Source: Hermodice carunculata
Taxonomy: Eukaryota > Annelida > Polychaeta > Eunicida > Amphinomidae
Assembly: GCA_964020975.1 (NCBI GenBank)
Contig: OZ026625.1
Coordinates: 36,197,606-36,261,605 of the forward strand
DNA: 64,000 bases
Direction: 5' to 3'
Shown here: in pieces, positions 24,901-38,512 of the stretch
How the letters are laid out: each line of letters opens with the position of its first letter
Numbering within the stretch: position 1 is the stretch's first letter
Program-made: the position numbers and the translations under genes
The notes under the pieces: model-generated
Seen by the model: only the letters and a program-made list of their open reading frames with translations
What the model was told of the DNA's origin: nothing
Databases searched by the model: none

Positions 24901-25620
24901 CACCCTTCATAACCTTCTCTGCGATGCCCAAGATACAAGTAAGGCGTACTATTATTAGAGGAAGTATTTTGCACATTCCTATCATGTGTGGCTTTATTTT
25001 GCTGCATACTAGCTTCACGACGTATTCCCCTGGGAGGTACATCCTGCGTGGGGAGGCTTTGCATCAAAGGCAATGTAGATTGGGTTTGAGCTAGTGGAAC
25101 TCTGACATGGCACTGGATTGGATGGCGCTCTCATGTTAGAATGAGGCCAGTTACTGCTTTGTACTTGTTTTTTTAATATTTTGTCTATTTCCTCCAGATA
25201 ATGCGTTATTGTTAGGTAGGACAGCCTCTTAACACAGTACCCAAGAGCTATGTCCTCTGAAGGAAAGTTCTGCACCAAAGGCATATCAGGAAGGACTAAT
25301 GAGCGAGCTTGAGGAGCTTTGGGAGCTGACATTTGAGTTGATGGCAGTTTTCCAGTAGCTATTACAATCACATGTGTGCGGTTTGCTTTGTCTAATTTTG
25401 TTAGCTCATATATCACATCAATTATGCAGGCCACTACTTTTGAGCGCACATTAGTATCAGTTCTACTTGGTTTCTTTCTGTGATCTGTGCCCGAATTTTC
25501 CCATGTGGTATCTTTGACATCAATTATTTGTTCTGTTGTGAAATGTTCCAGCACTGTGGTTTTTGACATGATCAGGTGTGCTGCTTTGCAGGCTAAACAT
25601 AACATATACTAGGGGAGGCT
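21961..25620 (-). mobile_element. LINE F: nearly complete two-ORF APE-type element
   Basis: Read on the minus strand, ORF1 (25605 to about 24430) carries a long low-similarity N-terminus and a conserved C-terminus: NLFVFRVHPHIETSDLKVYV, then KLIVSASQFQDFFNESLWP. ORF2 follows. Its APE endonuclease includes KLLLFNVYMPCDTTYD (about 24040) and VIDYFVIT (about 23770). The linker has PGTVSLEIQRDARDS (about 23310). The RT has VMPIPKNTRKSLSDSENDRG (about 22780) and ALSSIIGKVINL, and runs on to remnants of the YADD block near 22240. A 9-bp poly(T) at 21968-21976 fits the poly(A) tail. Several frame breaks make it inactive. It belongs to the CR1/Jockey-like APE group known in cnidarians, molluscs and lancelets. 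Confidence 0.85.
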
Positions 25621-27996
25621 GTAATACGTGGTCACTTGACTTGGTGCATGTGGCATTGTCTCAGTTGACACATTTTATTTGGGTAGCAGCATTAGTACCA
25701 TTGACTCCAGTAGCATAAGTACTTGGGGCATTCCTCTCATTGCTCGACAATAACTCTACAGGCATTTATAAGTTACTATGACTCTGATGAAAAATAGAAG
25801 TGGACAGCAAGATGCATCTTGGACTAAAATCCATCAGCCATGAAATAGACGTGAAACCATTACGTCTAAATATCATACTCGAAAATTAGTACAAGTCTAA
25901 AATGGTAACAATCTTGACAAATCTATCAACATCTCCAGACACAACAGCAGGAGTTGAATAGCCATCAAGCAATACATTATTTCTTGAACATCTAAAGAGG
26001 ATAAGATGTCATACTTACAACGTAGAAGTAATGACTGTCTTGTAAAAAAGTGTTTACATCGCTCACCCAATCCTTCCACCATTAATCTGTTAAAAAGTTA
26101 AGCTTGCTGACAGGGTCCATTTATATTGTGTCTCATGGTTTTTAAACCGGTTGTATGCATATTGGATTTACTTCATATTTGGCGCCAGCTCTTATAGCAT
26201 TTTATTGTTTTTCGGAGTTGAGAACTTGATCCTCATTAGAAGGTGTCAAGCTGTTGCAGTTAAGAGTGCAAAAGAACCCACATTTTATTTGAAGATTGAA
26301 AACAGTCTTACCATATGGATAATTTGGAGTGCTACCTGTAAAGTACACAAGTTAGCAATGATTATGAGAGCTCCGACACCAATGGACACTATGTAAATAT
26401 ACTGATCTACATATTTACGTGGTAGGATTATATTTACAATTCACTAAGCCATTGTAGTTGTTTCAAACTTCTGGGGGGAAAAGTTGGAGCTTGATGAAAT
26501 TTTTGTCCACAAGGAAGTTAAGAGTGTGCCGCTTCTGTTGACATACAACTGATTCATGTACAGAGGTTTTGTAGCATTTGCTGGTGACATCAACTCTTCT
26601 TGTACATGTTTTATACCTTTATCATTTCTCCATCAGATACAGAAATTTATAACTTGTTTGGGATCACCAGTATGATTACATTAGTGGAACCATGTACAAT
26701 ATTTTGTTGCTGCAAGGCATAATTTTCATTTTATTTGGTTTATTCATTTAGCTTCATTAAGCAGGATATATCAAAGTGATAGCATAAAATTACAAATAAC
26801 AACATGATATACAACTACTGATGTCGTAAAGTTGGAGAGGAGAAAGGCACCTATACAAGTCATTTCCCCAGAGGTGACGATATGGGACAAAAGAGCAAAA
26901 TCTATAACAGTAAACCCCTAAGTAAAAGAAACTAGACACTGTCCACAAAAAAAGGACGCTCTGTTATAATAGAATTCACCATGGTAGTGGCTGTCTCTGA
27001 CCTTTTGCTCAAAAAAGATTGTAATGCAGGCTGTGTGCTAAACTGGCGTGTGCATGTTTCCAGTTAAAGATCGGCACACTTGCACCACTAAATGCCACTT
27101 GACATCAAGATAGCCCCGACACAGAGATGTGAGGGATTGTGCAATTTAATCACAACTAAGCATTGAATATTTACTTGAATTTTGTCGTAATCGTTCTTGC
27201 TGTTTCACTATCAGACAACGGTGGACATGAGTGCTGATAAAATGGGCCCGACGCGTCAGCGACTCTCAGTTTTCTTATAAGTGTGTTTATATCTGTCATT
27301 CAGCAGATAGTACGTCCAGTAGATAGTATGTCAATTGACGTAAGTAGAGATATATTCATTAAAGTTTTGCCTTAAAAAAAATTTAATTCCCTCAACTGTA
27401 CAGTCTTCAATGTTAAGATCCATGTCTGTGTATCAAAATAAACAATCTACATAACACAGCCAAGAGCACAAAAAAACAGTTATCTTGTAGGTGATACTCT
27501 ATCAGTTAATGTTCGATAAAATAAATGTAAGCGTATCAATAATTCTTACAAATATGTGTAAAAACCCATATGTTCAGTTTATCTTGTAATGGGCACTCCA
27601 CATTTTACCTTTGAAATATGTATTTATGCTTAATAGAACTGAGCAAGCTATTTATTAACAGAAAAATGGTATACTATGGACAACCAATGATCCCCTAACA
27701 TACAGGGACTGGCACTTGACTCAGGGGCCCCAACAACCAGACATCAGAGTGAATCGTAGTTGCAAAATCATGGACAACACAAATGAAATATTAATAAAAT
27801 TAGCGTTTGCATCACAGCAACCCAACTGGAGGCAAGGTGCATGTGTATCCATGGTATGGCTTACACATTTAGAAAGGACCAATTAGATAACTATTCCATG
27901 CCATGTGATGTTTTAATATGTTTCATATATATGTGAAGCAGTACGTGATGTCTCAAATACTTTGAGCAACGAATTATTGAAAAAGATCTCAACATT
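25621..27996. other. Non-coding stretch of about 2.4 kb
   Basis: No domain or splice-supported exon seen. The frames at 25897-26082 and 26151-26396 have no motif. It may include the promoter and 5' region of the receptor locus at 28.0 kb, but nothing shows this directly. Confidence 0.4.
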
Positions 27997-30836
27997 TGAA
28001 TGTCCCAAAACTGGATTTTTGTACATGATAAATGTATTTTACTGGATGTGGCGGTAAAAGGCACCTATGACAGGTATAGTGCTGTATTATTTTGTAAATA
28101 TAAGACAGGCCATTTTTATCAGATTACATGTGAAAGTGTCGAAGATTTGAATGTTATGGCAAACATGTGGTTGCAACATGTTGCTCTTTATGTAAGAATA
28201 TTCGGAGAGTAAATAAAAAGTGAAATTATTCGTTGGTTTACCAATTCACGCCAGTACTACAAAACAATACTATAGTTCCGTAATATCTTGCTGCAGAAGA
28301 AAAGCATGCAAATGCATCAGCTGTTGCAGTTACTGGATATCTGGGGTGTTAACAAAGGAAATACAAGCGTATAGGGTTCTTTTGACAAAAGGCACAAATT
28401 TGCTTATTGCAATAATAACACCTTTCTTATTTACGTATAGCCCATATGTACAAGCTATTTATCAAGGTATTGTAAAGACATGGTACTCCTATTCCCTTCC
28501 ACCTCTTACTCTCAATGTCAATTTTGCCCGAGAAAGTCTTCTCAGTGCGGATGCAGTCCTTTGTGAAGTCAAGTCTGGTGGATGTATCTTAGACCATCAT
28601 CTGTGTGATGGTGTAAGTGACTGTAAAAATGGAGATCATGAAACAAATTGCACAAATATTTGCAGATATGATCTACGACAGGCTACTTTTGCTACCATAC
28701 AGGTTTGCTCTTCGTCGTGCGACCAGGGAAGTTGCACATGTGAACCTCTTTATTTCCAGTGCTATTCAGGTGCCTGCATCGCAATGTTGAAAATCTGCAA
28801 TGATATAAGTGATTGTCAAGATGGATCCGATGAACAGGTCTGCTCCACGTAAAGGCGGTATCTTCAATTTTCGACCAAAGGCTCAAATTAGAGAGTAGAG
28901 ATGCATCCCGAAGCACATTTAAGAACTGGTCACCATGTAATTCAATGAAGGTAGTTTATAAAGAATGGTTTCATAGATCGCAACGTTGTATTTTTGATGT
29001 GATCTTACGTGGTCGGGCTTTGTATTGCACAAATGACGAACATTTACGGGGATGCTAATATAGATCATGTTCACTGAAGCTCAAATGTCCAAAGTCATAT
29101 TGTATTCCTGTTCGATTACTCTGTGATGGAAGCTGGCATAGTGAAAGTGGATCTGATGAAACATCATGCAAAAGTGTATGTTTCAATTTTTGTGCAGATA
29201 TGAAAGAACCAGTCTACACACGTCCAAAAGATGTGATGGGAAAAAAACACTGTGCCTCTGGGGATGACGCGGATCTCTGTAATATTACACCTTGTCATGC
29301 TGTATGCAGGTGCAAGGGGTATGCTATGATATGCAAAGCCACCCATCTTCAATATATACCCTACCTATCAAATAGCATGAGGGCTATTTATTTCACATAA
29401 TAGTTTGCAATTTTCGAGTAAGAGTATTCTTGGACGTCACGTATACTTGCATATACTTGATCTATCTGACAATGGTATCTTCAAGGTACAACAAAATAAA
29501 TTTTCAGCTGCAAGGAATCTTTATTTGTTAACAATAGAAAATAACAGTTTGACGTACGTTCCAACTGATATGTTTTTCGGGTTGACACGTTTGAAGCGTT
29601 TAAGATTGTATGGTAATCCAATATGTGTCATACATGAACAGGAATTCAATGGACTAAACAGTCCAAAACACAAAAAGCTACAAAGTTTAAGGATACGCAA
29701 TATCAGATTAAGTGCATTTGATAAAATGTATCACAGTATTTCTTTGGACCTGTCAAAAAATTTCCTTACGTTGATGAAGTCTCGAATATTCCAAACGTTG
29801 AAAATGCTCGAAGTATTAAACATCTCTGGAAATGAGAATATCCAGCCAGATATTGATTTATTTTCTCACCTTGTGGCTTTAAAGGTTCTTAGTTCTGATA
29901 AAAAAGGTATGTGTTGCATTGTTTCCCCCGAGATAAGGTGTATTCCGCAACTGCACATGCAAGCTGTATGTTCGAACTTATTACCCACATTTGCAATCCA
30001 AGTGACTTTCGACATAGTGACAGCTTTAATCTGCACCAGTAATATATTGGCACTCCTAGAAATTTGCCTGATGTGGAAGCACACAACATTTGTTTTATTA
30101 GAATTTTTGCTTACAATTTCTGAGTTAATTATGTTAACTTTCTTTATGTTAAAGTTTTCTCTAACACTTATTTTCCCATATTATGTGTACCATGTACCCT
30201 TCGATAGTAACATAATTGCATTGTTGAATTTCGTAGGACCACTGTATCTATGTTTCTATGTTTTTGCATCATATGTTCAGACTGTCAAATCTGTAGACAA
30301 GTTCATTTTAATAGTTCTTGTCTTTAAATTGCCAAAAGATTAATTTAAAATATATTTCATTAGTAACCGTTCTGGGATTTATTTGTGCTTTGATATGCAC
30401 AATATTTTCAACGCAAGAGGTTTCACAGGCCGCAAATGAAAAGGACATTTTTTTCACCCAAACCATATGGTTTACATCACGCATTCACGTTATTGTACCA
30501 TATATTGCCTTGGTTTTTATTGCAATTGCTTTTATAATTAGACTCTTTTCTGGTATCTTCTGTTTTATGTCTATAAACAGCAGCCAAAAAAGAAGTGGAA
30601 GGAAAGCAGCAACTGCAGCTAAAAGTGTCCCTGCTTTTTTGGCATTTGTTCGGGTCCTGTGTGAGAATGTTCCATTGTTTGCGACCATGATCATTTTTGA
30701 AATAACCGCCAAGCAGTCAATTGCTTTAGACAAAACGCTACATCTTGCAATATTTTTCTTTCCAAATGCAGTATCTGTTTTGCAAAATGCTAAGCTAATT
30801 AAAAACATTATGCTTAGAACTTGTAGACTGCTTTAA
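27997..30836 (+). pseudogene. Decayed LRR-GPCR of GRL101/relaxin-receptor type, with lectin-like and LDLa domains
   Basis: Parts run in order. A C-type-lectin-like start is WIFVHDKCILLD ... VLFCKYKTGHFYQIT (28012-28130). Three LDLa modules follow: GCILDHHLCDGVSDCKNGDH (28581-28640), then CYSGACIAMLKICNDISDCQ and DGSDEQVC (28760-28848), and CPKSYCIPVRLLCDG with GSDETSC (29083-29169). A Cys-rich LRR cap, CHAVCRCKGYAMICK, precedes about six LRRs (LHILDLSDNGI, LKRLRLYGNPI, LEVLNISGN; 29430-29890). The hinge SSDKKGMCCIVSPEIRC (29893-29940) is typical of this family. Hydrophobic helices follow to 30830, with SVDKFILIV at the TM3 end. The Cys expected before TM3 is absent (LNFVGPLYL). At least four stops or frame changes separate the blocks. 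No introns interrupt 2.8 kb. This could be a retrocopy or a member of an intron-poor expanded family. No poly(A) or target repeat was found. Confidence 0.8.
28000..28209 (+). pseudogene. C-type-lectin-like half domain at the receptor's N-terminus
   Basis: The spacing fits the N-terminal half of a long-form CTLD: ECPKTG in one frame (27998-28015), then W, KC, AxxFCKxxxGHxxxIxxExxxD in the next frame. The C-terminal half (WND...C...C) was not found before the LDLa modules. The call rests on cysteine and aromatic spacing, so it is moderate. Confidence 0.45.
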
Positions 30837-33644
30837 AACAGAACATAAGAACAGATGGATGCTTAATACTGCCAATTATCCTTGCGTTGTATTATGAGAT
30901 TAGTTCACCTCGCTTCTTTCATAAAATGTACTAAATTCAAATATTGTTGTGTGTAAAGCATTCATCTAAAGCTGCCAAAACACAGTGGCCTTGAACTCAA
31001 AGATGTCATTTGCTCGGTAAATTCAATCACTATATAACGCTTTTTGCCCGCTCACAGTTTAGTTCAATGGTGTTCTGTATTTATCATTTTTACGAGTGGT
31101 ACATTCTGCAAAAGATATACCACTTATTGTCAAATACGTTTGTAGAAATCAAAGAGCCAGCCAATGAAAGCAAAAGGGAATGTTATACTCTTCAGAAGTC
31201 AATGTTGCCAGGTGAGTTCTTCACCTGATCAGGAAATAATCAGACTACATCGACCTTAAAAATAATGCTAGAATTCATAACAGACCCATATATTTTCGTA
31301 TCAGAGAGCCCAGAAAAACATTACCCATATTCATAAATTGCTACTCATAAAGAGCAAAGTTAAATGCATTAAAAGGCAGAGATTCAATTATTACCAAATC
31401 ATCAGAAACAGGCAGTCACATATGAAGTACAGGACATAAAACATCACTATTACCAAAACAGGAAACAGAAAAACAAACAAAATGTTATTGAAAAACACAC
31501 AAAAAAACCATCTGGCAAGCATGTTACCCTAGTACAGGGCAGAGTGGTGTCTCAGCACTGCACAACATACCTGTGCGATAAGCCATGGAATTAAGACGAA
31601 CTGCAGTATGCCCTCACATAATACAACGCCCCCAGTTAATGTCCAACCTGGCAAAGTGACTTCACTTCTGGGCCATATATCACAGTAATATACATCCCTA
31701 TATGATAGACATATAAACTTAAGTGAATTCAAGGCTTTGCAGAATCTTTCTGCACTAAGGATGGAACTCTATATTCAAAGTTGTTCATAATCACAAGCGT
31801 TTTTGACCAAAATGTGTTTTTGTGCAATATTATGTATTTCGTGAAACATATGCAAGATAAAATGATCAATTTTGTAGCTATTATAATCTCAACACATGAA
31901 TCTACAAAACAGTTTGCGGGATTTTTCATAACTGCATTTGATTTTTCACAACAGCGATACAAAATTGCAAAAAGGCTGATTTTGTTATAATGGATAAAAT
32001 TTGTTGACTCTATAGGTGTGAGACACAATTAAAAAAAAGCAACTTTTATTTCTGAAAATGCCGTGATATGCTTTTGCCCTAAACAGTGGTAACAGTAAAA
32101 TAGTTTTTCAAAATGTGGTAATTACTTTTAGAGAAATATCCACATGAACTGGGCAATTTAATGCAAACGCCCAGTGCCTGTAATCAAGATTCAAAGTTAA
32201 CGCAACTCATTGACTATCATGTTAGCATTAAGAGTATGCTCTTAGATTCTTTAGGGGGTATCGGGACTAAAACTACCAAGTTTGGACGAATGATAGACAC
32301 CTTCTCTGAAATTATACAGCTAATTGCTTTGAGAATGTATCGGGACACTTTTGGGGATCACTACATCTTAGTTTGTTCAACAGGTGGTACTATGGCTTTG
32401 TATTGTTCACAACCTTTTGTGTTTTTTCCGACGTGTTTCTTCAAAACTATCCCTTATGTTGTGCTAACCCTACAGGGAAATACACGTTTTAGAAGAGTCA
32501 AACAAAGTTGTTAACAAGTGGTGATACGCTGGATCCCTGAACTTGGATCGTACGTTCCACACGAAGCTGACTGCTTCAGATTTGTACGTATTACATGGTA
32601 TTTAGTAAAGTAAGAAGACAAATTTCAAAATGAGGCTTATGATATACAACATAAACATGACATATTCATCATTATGATCAGTGAAAACGCTTGACTAGGA
32701 ACGATAACTGCCATAAGTAAAGTCATTATTTGAAAAGAATTTTGTGACGGTGAACAGAGAATCAGCATGCTATTAAAATAATGACCTTGATCATCAGCCG
32801 AAGATTACTCCAATTTTCCAGCGTTTGTAAATCCCATTGGCAGAATTTGGGTGCAAAATTCTAACAATTTTGCATGGATAATTTTCAAACCTAGAACTGT
32901 AACTGTGCAGAATACCATACACAGATGTGCAAGAAAGACAGATTTCAAATCCGAATGGAAATCTCCGAATGCAAGCAAATGTGGCGGGGGGGGGGGGGAG
33001 GGGTAGTAGCCAGTCTGTGGGTGACGACAATTCTAATTATAATGTGGTCGATCAAGCACATGGGTTTTTTCCCTCAGAAGACAAGAATAGATGAACGACT
33101 TTGTATTTGTATCTTGCTTATAGTTTTGCAATAGTCAATGTACCTGTGGTGTTTCTTTTGCTGTTGTTATTTTGTATCTTTAATATAATGTACAGATTTC
33201 GTTGCAAAAGCACAGTCCATACACTAGGGCAGCACAAGTAGACCTAATTAAATCCTCATTGTGTATTCAACAATACACGACTGACGGGAGTTCTTTGCCA
33301 TGCACTTGTCCGCACATTTTTTCGTCTTTAATACTTACTCCTGTTTTGTTCTCTGTCTCAGATTTGTTCCATTCTATCATATAAATCAAATTACAAAAAT
33401 AATATATATAGATACGTACTCCAACAACGTGATATATGTAATCTTTAAGGCTATTGGAACATTGTGGTCACCAATCAACCAGAAGCCTGCTGTTGCCTCT
33501 GTATATCATATTGGCGCCACGTCACCATTACAGCATGTATTTATTCATGCTTTCCTCCGTGATTATTCAATCATGGTTGAGTATATGTTCAAAATTAGTT
33601 CTATGCAATCGTTTTTATGCAACTAAAATGCTAATGTTCAGTAC
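30837..33644. other. Non-coding stretch of about 2.8 kb
   Basis: No recognised genes. A 117-codon frame at 32161-32514 has no motif I know and no splice support. A poly(G) run of about 13 lies near 32986-32998. The right end borders the BEL/Pao LTR. Confidence 0.4.
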
Positions 33645-34456
33645 TGTCAAATAACATTATTATTTTGCCTGGTTTGTTGCTGTGTGATTTATTTTCGTTG
33701 GGTCTTGTTTTCATTTTTTTACGTACTCACATTTTTGCTCTGTTATGCTATTTAATCGCCGTCTGTTTGTTATAGTGTTGTGAGATTCCATGATATGTGG
33801 TGTTTAATTGTGTCTTAAGTGTCGCCAGGTCCGTATATTATATAGAAGCCCCGATTATACTTGTATTCAGCTATGTTTGTTACGCTCTCATCACGCCTGT
33901 TGCGGTGTTTTCCCTTAGTATTCATTTTAGTTGAAGTCGATTTCTATATGTGGTTTCTTGTTAATGCATCAGTTTTTGCTTGCATTATGCGTGGTTGTAA
34001 GCCCACTTCTTCATTGTGTGATTTCGGTACTTCCTTTGCTAGTCTGGCTTTTGGTTCATGTCCAAGTTAATGGCCATGTGGTTTTCATTTGAGCAATGGG
34101 TCTATATGGTTATTCCCTGCAGTTGTTTGTCAACATGCATTTGAGCTAAACTTGCTTTGTTAGTGAAGATTCCCACTAATGTTCCTGTAAGTATCGCATG
34201 TTCAGTATAAGCTTTGCATGTGCGAACCTAATTATTTGTGCGAAAGTATTAAAAAGAGCTTATTATTTATGTAGATCTTGATTCAAGTGAACTTCTATCT
34301 ATTTATATGGATGGTTGATGAATATGTTATGATTTTCATGAATTTAATTGAGTATGTGTATTATGTATAACGGGGCACTTGTTTTCGATTAGAAAATGAT
34401 TGTTTATGTATTAAAAAAGGAAGTTACATGCACAAATATATTTGTTTGTGAAGATG
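33645..34456 (+). repeat. 5' LTR of the BEL/Pao fossil
   Basis: Matches 38513-39630 in the same orientation, for example GTCTATATGGTTATTCCC and GATTAGAAAATGATTGTTTA in both. The right border is set where similarity to the 3' LTR stops (GTGAAGATG). Confidence 0.8.
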
Positions 34457-37400
34457 ATGGGACCCGTTTACCGAACTTTAGGAAGGTGCAAAGCCGCAAT
34501 ATGTCTTGAAGGCCTTGAACAGCATGACATTCCAAGCTCCAAAGTTGGTGTCTTTCAAATGTGCTTGTGATCAGTAGGTCATGAAGTCCTCAGGTGTCAA
34601 AGTTGTCTCTTGTATTCCTGTCTCAATAGGTATGAAAGTCGAGGTGAATTTATCCATCTCTTTGGGCCTAATTTGTCTGCTGACACTGACTATCGAGAAA
34701 TAAACATTTTGGTTGGGTAAGATTGTGCCAAAGCACTTATTCTGCTCGATGTTTGCCGGGGTGCAGCTGGTGCACCATTTGCTGTCAGATACAAGTTTGG
34801 TTTGGCCGTCAGTGGTAAAATTTTCTTTTCAGATACCAGACGTGTGGTCATATGTTACGTACTTACTACATCCAACATTCAGACGAATTAATGTTTTTCT
34901 GCACCCACAGCTGATATTAACAAGTTGTGGGAAAAAATATTGTGATCTTCCTTGTTTGTTTGTGGAGGAACAAATGTTTAATGACCACCTGTGGGATGAT
35001 CAGTGCATGAAAAGAAAGAGTGAGTGTGAGCTTCCTATTCTCTGAAAAATTCTTGATGATAGTCGTCTGAACACCTATACACAGGCTTTAAAGCATTTAG
35101 GAAATTTAGTCAAGAGTCTTGAGCATGAGAGCTTATAACCTGGTATTATAGAGAAATTTTAAGTTACTCAATGACAGTTATGTAGAGGTGGTCCCTGATG
35201 GATCACTAAGTGAGGCCACATGTGTGTGCTACTTACTGTACCACTCTGCGCATAATTCAAACAAACCGAACAAATTGCATGTAGTATTTGACTGTGCTGC
35301 TCGTTATGGAGGCCCTTCATTTAATGAGAGCCTTGAACGTCCTGATCTTCGTAATGAGCTGCCCTTTGTTCTACTGTGGTTTCATGTGCATGTGTATTTC
35401 TGTTCAAGCTGATGTACTGGCCATGTATAGCCAGGTTTTGATTCCATCTTATGATCAAGTGCTCTCCAAATTTTTTGTTGTTCAAAGAGGGGAAACTATG
35501 TTAGATGTGCATGTCTGCTCATTTGCTTGGCAGAGTTTGATGTGCTCGTAAGAGACCACATGCGCTAAGGAGAACTATCATTGATAATCCAAATGTAGAT
35601 TCTTTGACCAAAGATGCAATATGGAACTCGATGTACGTTGATGGCCTGAAATATTGTGTCAGATGCAAAGATGATTTACTGAAAGTTATAATCTTGGTCC
35701 CAGCTGCATAGCAAAGCTTGCCATTATTGACAAAGTGCTCCTTCACTAAATTCCCATTGACCATCGAGGCAAGGAAGACCTTAAAATTTTTGCCAGATCT
35801 CTCTGTTGAGGTTTAGGTATGAAATGAAACACTTAGATGACATGTTTAGGTTGTCATGTCAGGATATGGCTTTGAAAGAACTCATTTCATGTACTAAGCT
35901 CAGCTTCGTTGCCTCAATCTGTGACCCCTTAGGTATCATAACACCCTGGGTATTGTCTGGTAAATTTGCTGTTACAACGGACGATGCATTTACAGTTGGA
36001 TTGGGATGGAATTGTGTCACATGGAATACAACTGGAATGGGATACATGGCTTACTGCTGTAAGTCAAATCGGTGATATTATCTTTCTTCGTTGTGTCAAG
36101 ACATTACATTTTGACAATGGGCGCTAAGAGCTTTTTTGATGCAAGCCAGGTTCCTTGTGGTGCTTGTGCTTAAGGTGTGTCAATATCACAGATGAGATCC
36201 CATGTCAGTTGTTGATGAGCAAATTTCATGTTGTCCCTATTGGTAAAAGCTACACGATCCCTAGACTTGAGTTGCAAGCTTCTTTGTGTGCAGTTAACAT
36301 TGATGAAGTGCTTCACGCAGAATGAAGATTTCCAGATAACACACAGTTTCTTCTGCACAGTCCACAATCGTCCTAGGCTACATAAACAATGCGACTCAAA
36401 GGTTCTATGCCTTTGTGGGGAATAGGGGTCGGGGAAGCCATATTCGTGTTATTGCTGTTCCCATTTCTTGGCAGCATGTTTCAACATTTGAAAATCATGC
36501 AGACTTCACTACTAAATCTAGTTCTATCAAACAGAAGGGTGCTTTGAGTTTATGGCATAATGGTCTCCAATGGTTAAACCAGCCCTCGCTATTTTGGAAT
36601 GGGAATAAAGCTACAACTTTTCCTGTTAAGGAGAATGATCCAGATGTGGAAGTTTTGACTACACATCTGGTTCATGTTTTAAGGAAATCGTGGATTAAAA
36701 GAGTTTGTGATTAGTCTTCAACTTAGAATAAGATTGCCAGATGTGTTGCTTGGATATGCGGATTTGCTTTGTTCAAATCCAGATGCACGTGTTCAGTGGG
36801 CTGGGTATCAGTATTTGAGCTTGATATGGCTAATGACATCATCATCAGACATGTCCAAAGACAGGCATATGCTCGTGAAATAAGTGAGCTAAGTGCTGAA
36901 GGCATGTGCTTGGATCTAATGCCATTTTGTCTTTACATCTGTTCTCAGATGAAAATGGTGTGGTTAGGTCAGAAGGAAGGACCAATAAGCGTCCTATTTT
37001 GTTGCCAAATTCACAATTTTTCCGAGGCTATTGTGCAATATTTTCATGCCTCAGGCTATGTTGGATCTGAGTGGACTTTACGTTTGATATGCAACAAATA
37101 TTGGATAACTAAATTACAGCGTTCAGTTTGATGTGTGCTTGGTAAATATGTATCATGCGAGGAAATGTGTGGCAGACCTTCAAGACAAATCATGGTAAAA
37201 TTGCTTCTGGATCATAATCAACCAAACTTGACTGCATTTTCAAATATTGAGGGCAACTGCTTGTCCTTTATTTAACTAACTTCTACTGGGGACAAAAGAA
37301 TCAGTATGTGTGCATTTTACTTGTTTGTGTTCCCGTGCAATTCATATAGAGATTTTTCTGGATGCTGAATCTTTCCTGAATGCATTTCCCCATTTTGTAG

Positions 37401-38512
37401 CACACAGTGGGTCGCCTGTCAAGGTCTTTAGTGGCAATTGACGACACTGCTTTAAAGGCAAAGACCAGTTGCATCAGGCATGTATATATCATTCCAAGAA
37501 GACTGTCAGGGTGTAGGCTTTGCCACACTCTATAAAAGGGTTCTTATGCTACCAAAGATTCCGCATTTTGGCAGCACATGGGGACACCTCATTGGAGATT
37601 TGAAAATTCGTTATAGCTGTTCTTCCCATAGTGTCTCATGTATTAGATGAAATATATTTTATCTGCTACATTTAGCCAGGTTGAATGAATCGTCAGTGTT
37701 AGATCGTTGACCAAGCTCAATTTGGATCCAAGTGACTACACCTTTCAATCCAATCTCCTTGCTCATATCTTGGCACTTTTCGGATTTTCCTTCAGATGTT
37801 GGCTCAACTTCAGACGCTAGAAATTGGTCTAATTTGTTTTGGTTTCGCTGGGTGTAAGATGATTTACCCTCTTTGAATGCTACATCAAAATGGAATGTGG
37901 AGAGTGAGAACATTAAAACCGGTGATTTGGACATGATGTGCGAATCTGGTCTGCCTTGCAATCTCTGTCCACTTGCTATGTCGAGAAGGTCCTTCCTTTG
38001 CATGATGGCAAAGTCTGCTCTGTACTCTTAAAAACTAGAGTTACAGAATTGCACTGCCCAATTACTCCGATTGTGTGCTTAGCAGCACATGTATGAAGAG
38101 CAGATAATTTTGAGTAAATTATATTCAATATAGAAGTTTGCATGATCAGTTTAAGCGGTTTTTTGTGTCCCCTTTGTTTTTGAAATTCACCTTTGGATAG
38201 GCCTAACACTTAAAATAAATATTCTCGAAATATTCATGTTTATCATGGATTTTATACAGTTCTCCCTGTTGTTTTTTAGTTTGTTCGAGTTAGCTTTGGG
38301 TCTTGTGTCATTTCAATGTCCGTTCTTACAGTGGCGATAGGTATGAGGGGATTTTGTTGTTCCATGGTTATCCTTACATTTGAACTGGGCTTTGATGTTG
38401 GCTATCATATTTTTCTTGTTTGAGTCATGTACTCTATCTTGTATTAGATTTTTATTATTTATCATCATGTGCTGGACATTTAAATAATAAAGGCGGTGTG
38501 TGTGTGCGTGTG

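Noticed and set aside
32161-32514. 117-codon plus frame considered as a host exon
   Set aside because: No recognised motif, no splice borders checked out, and no neighbouring exons.
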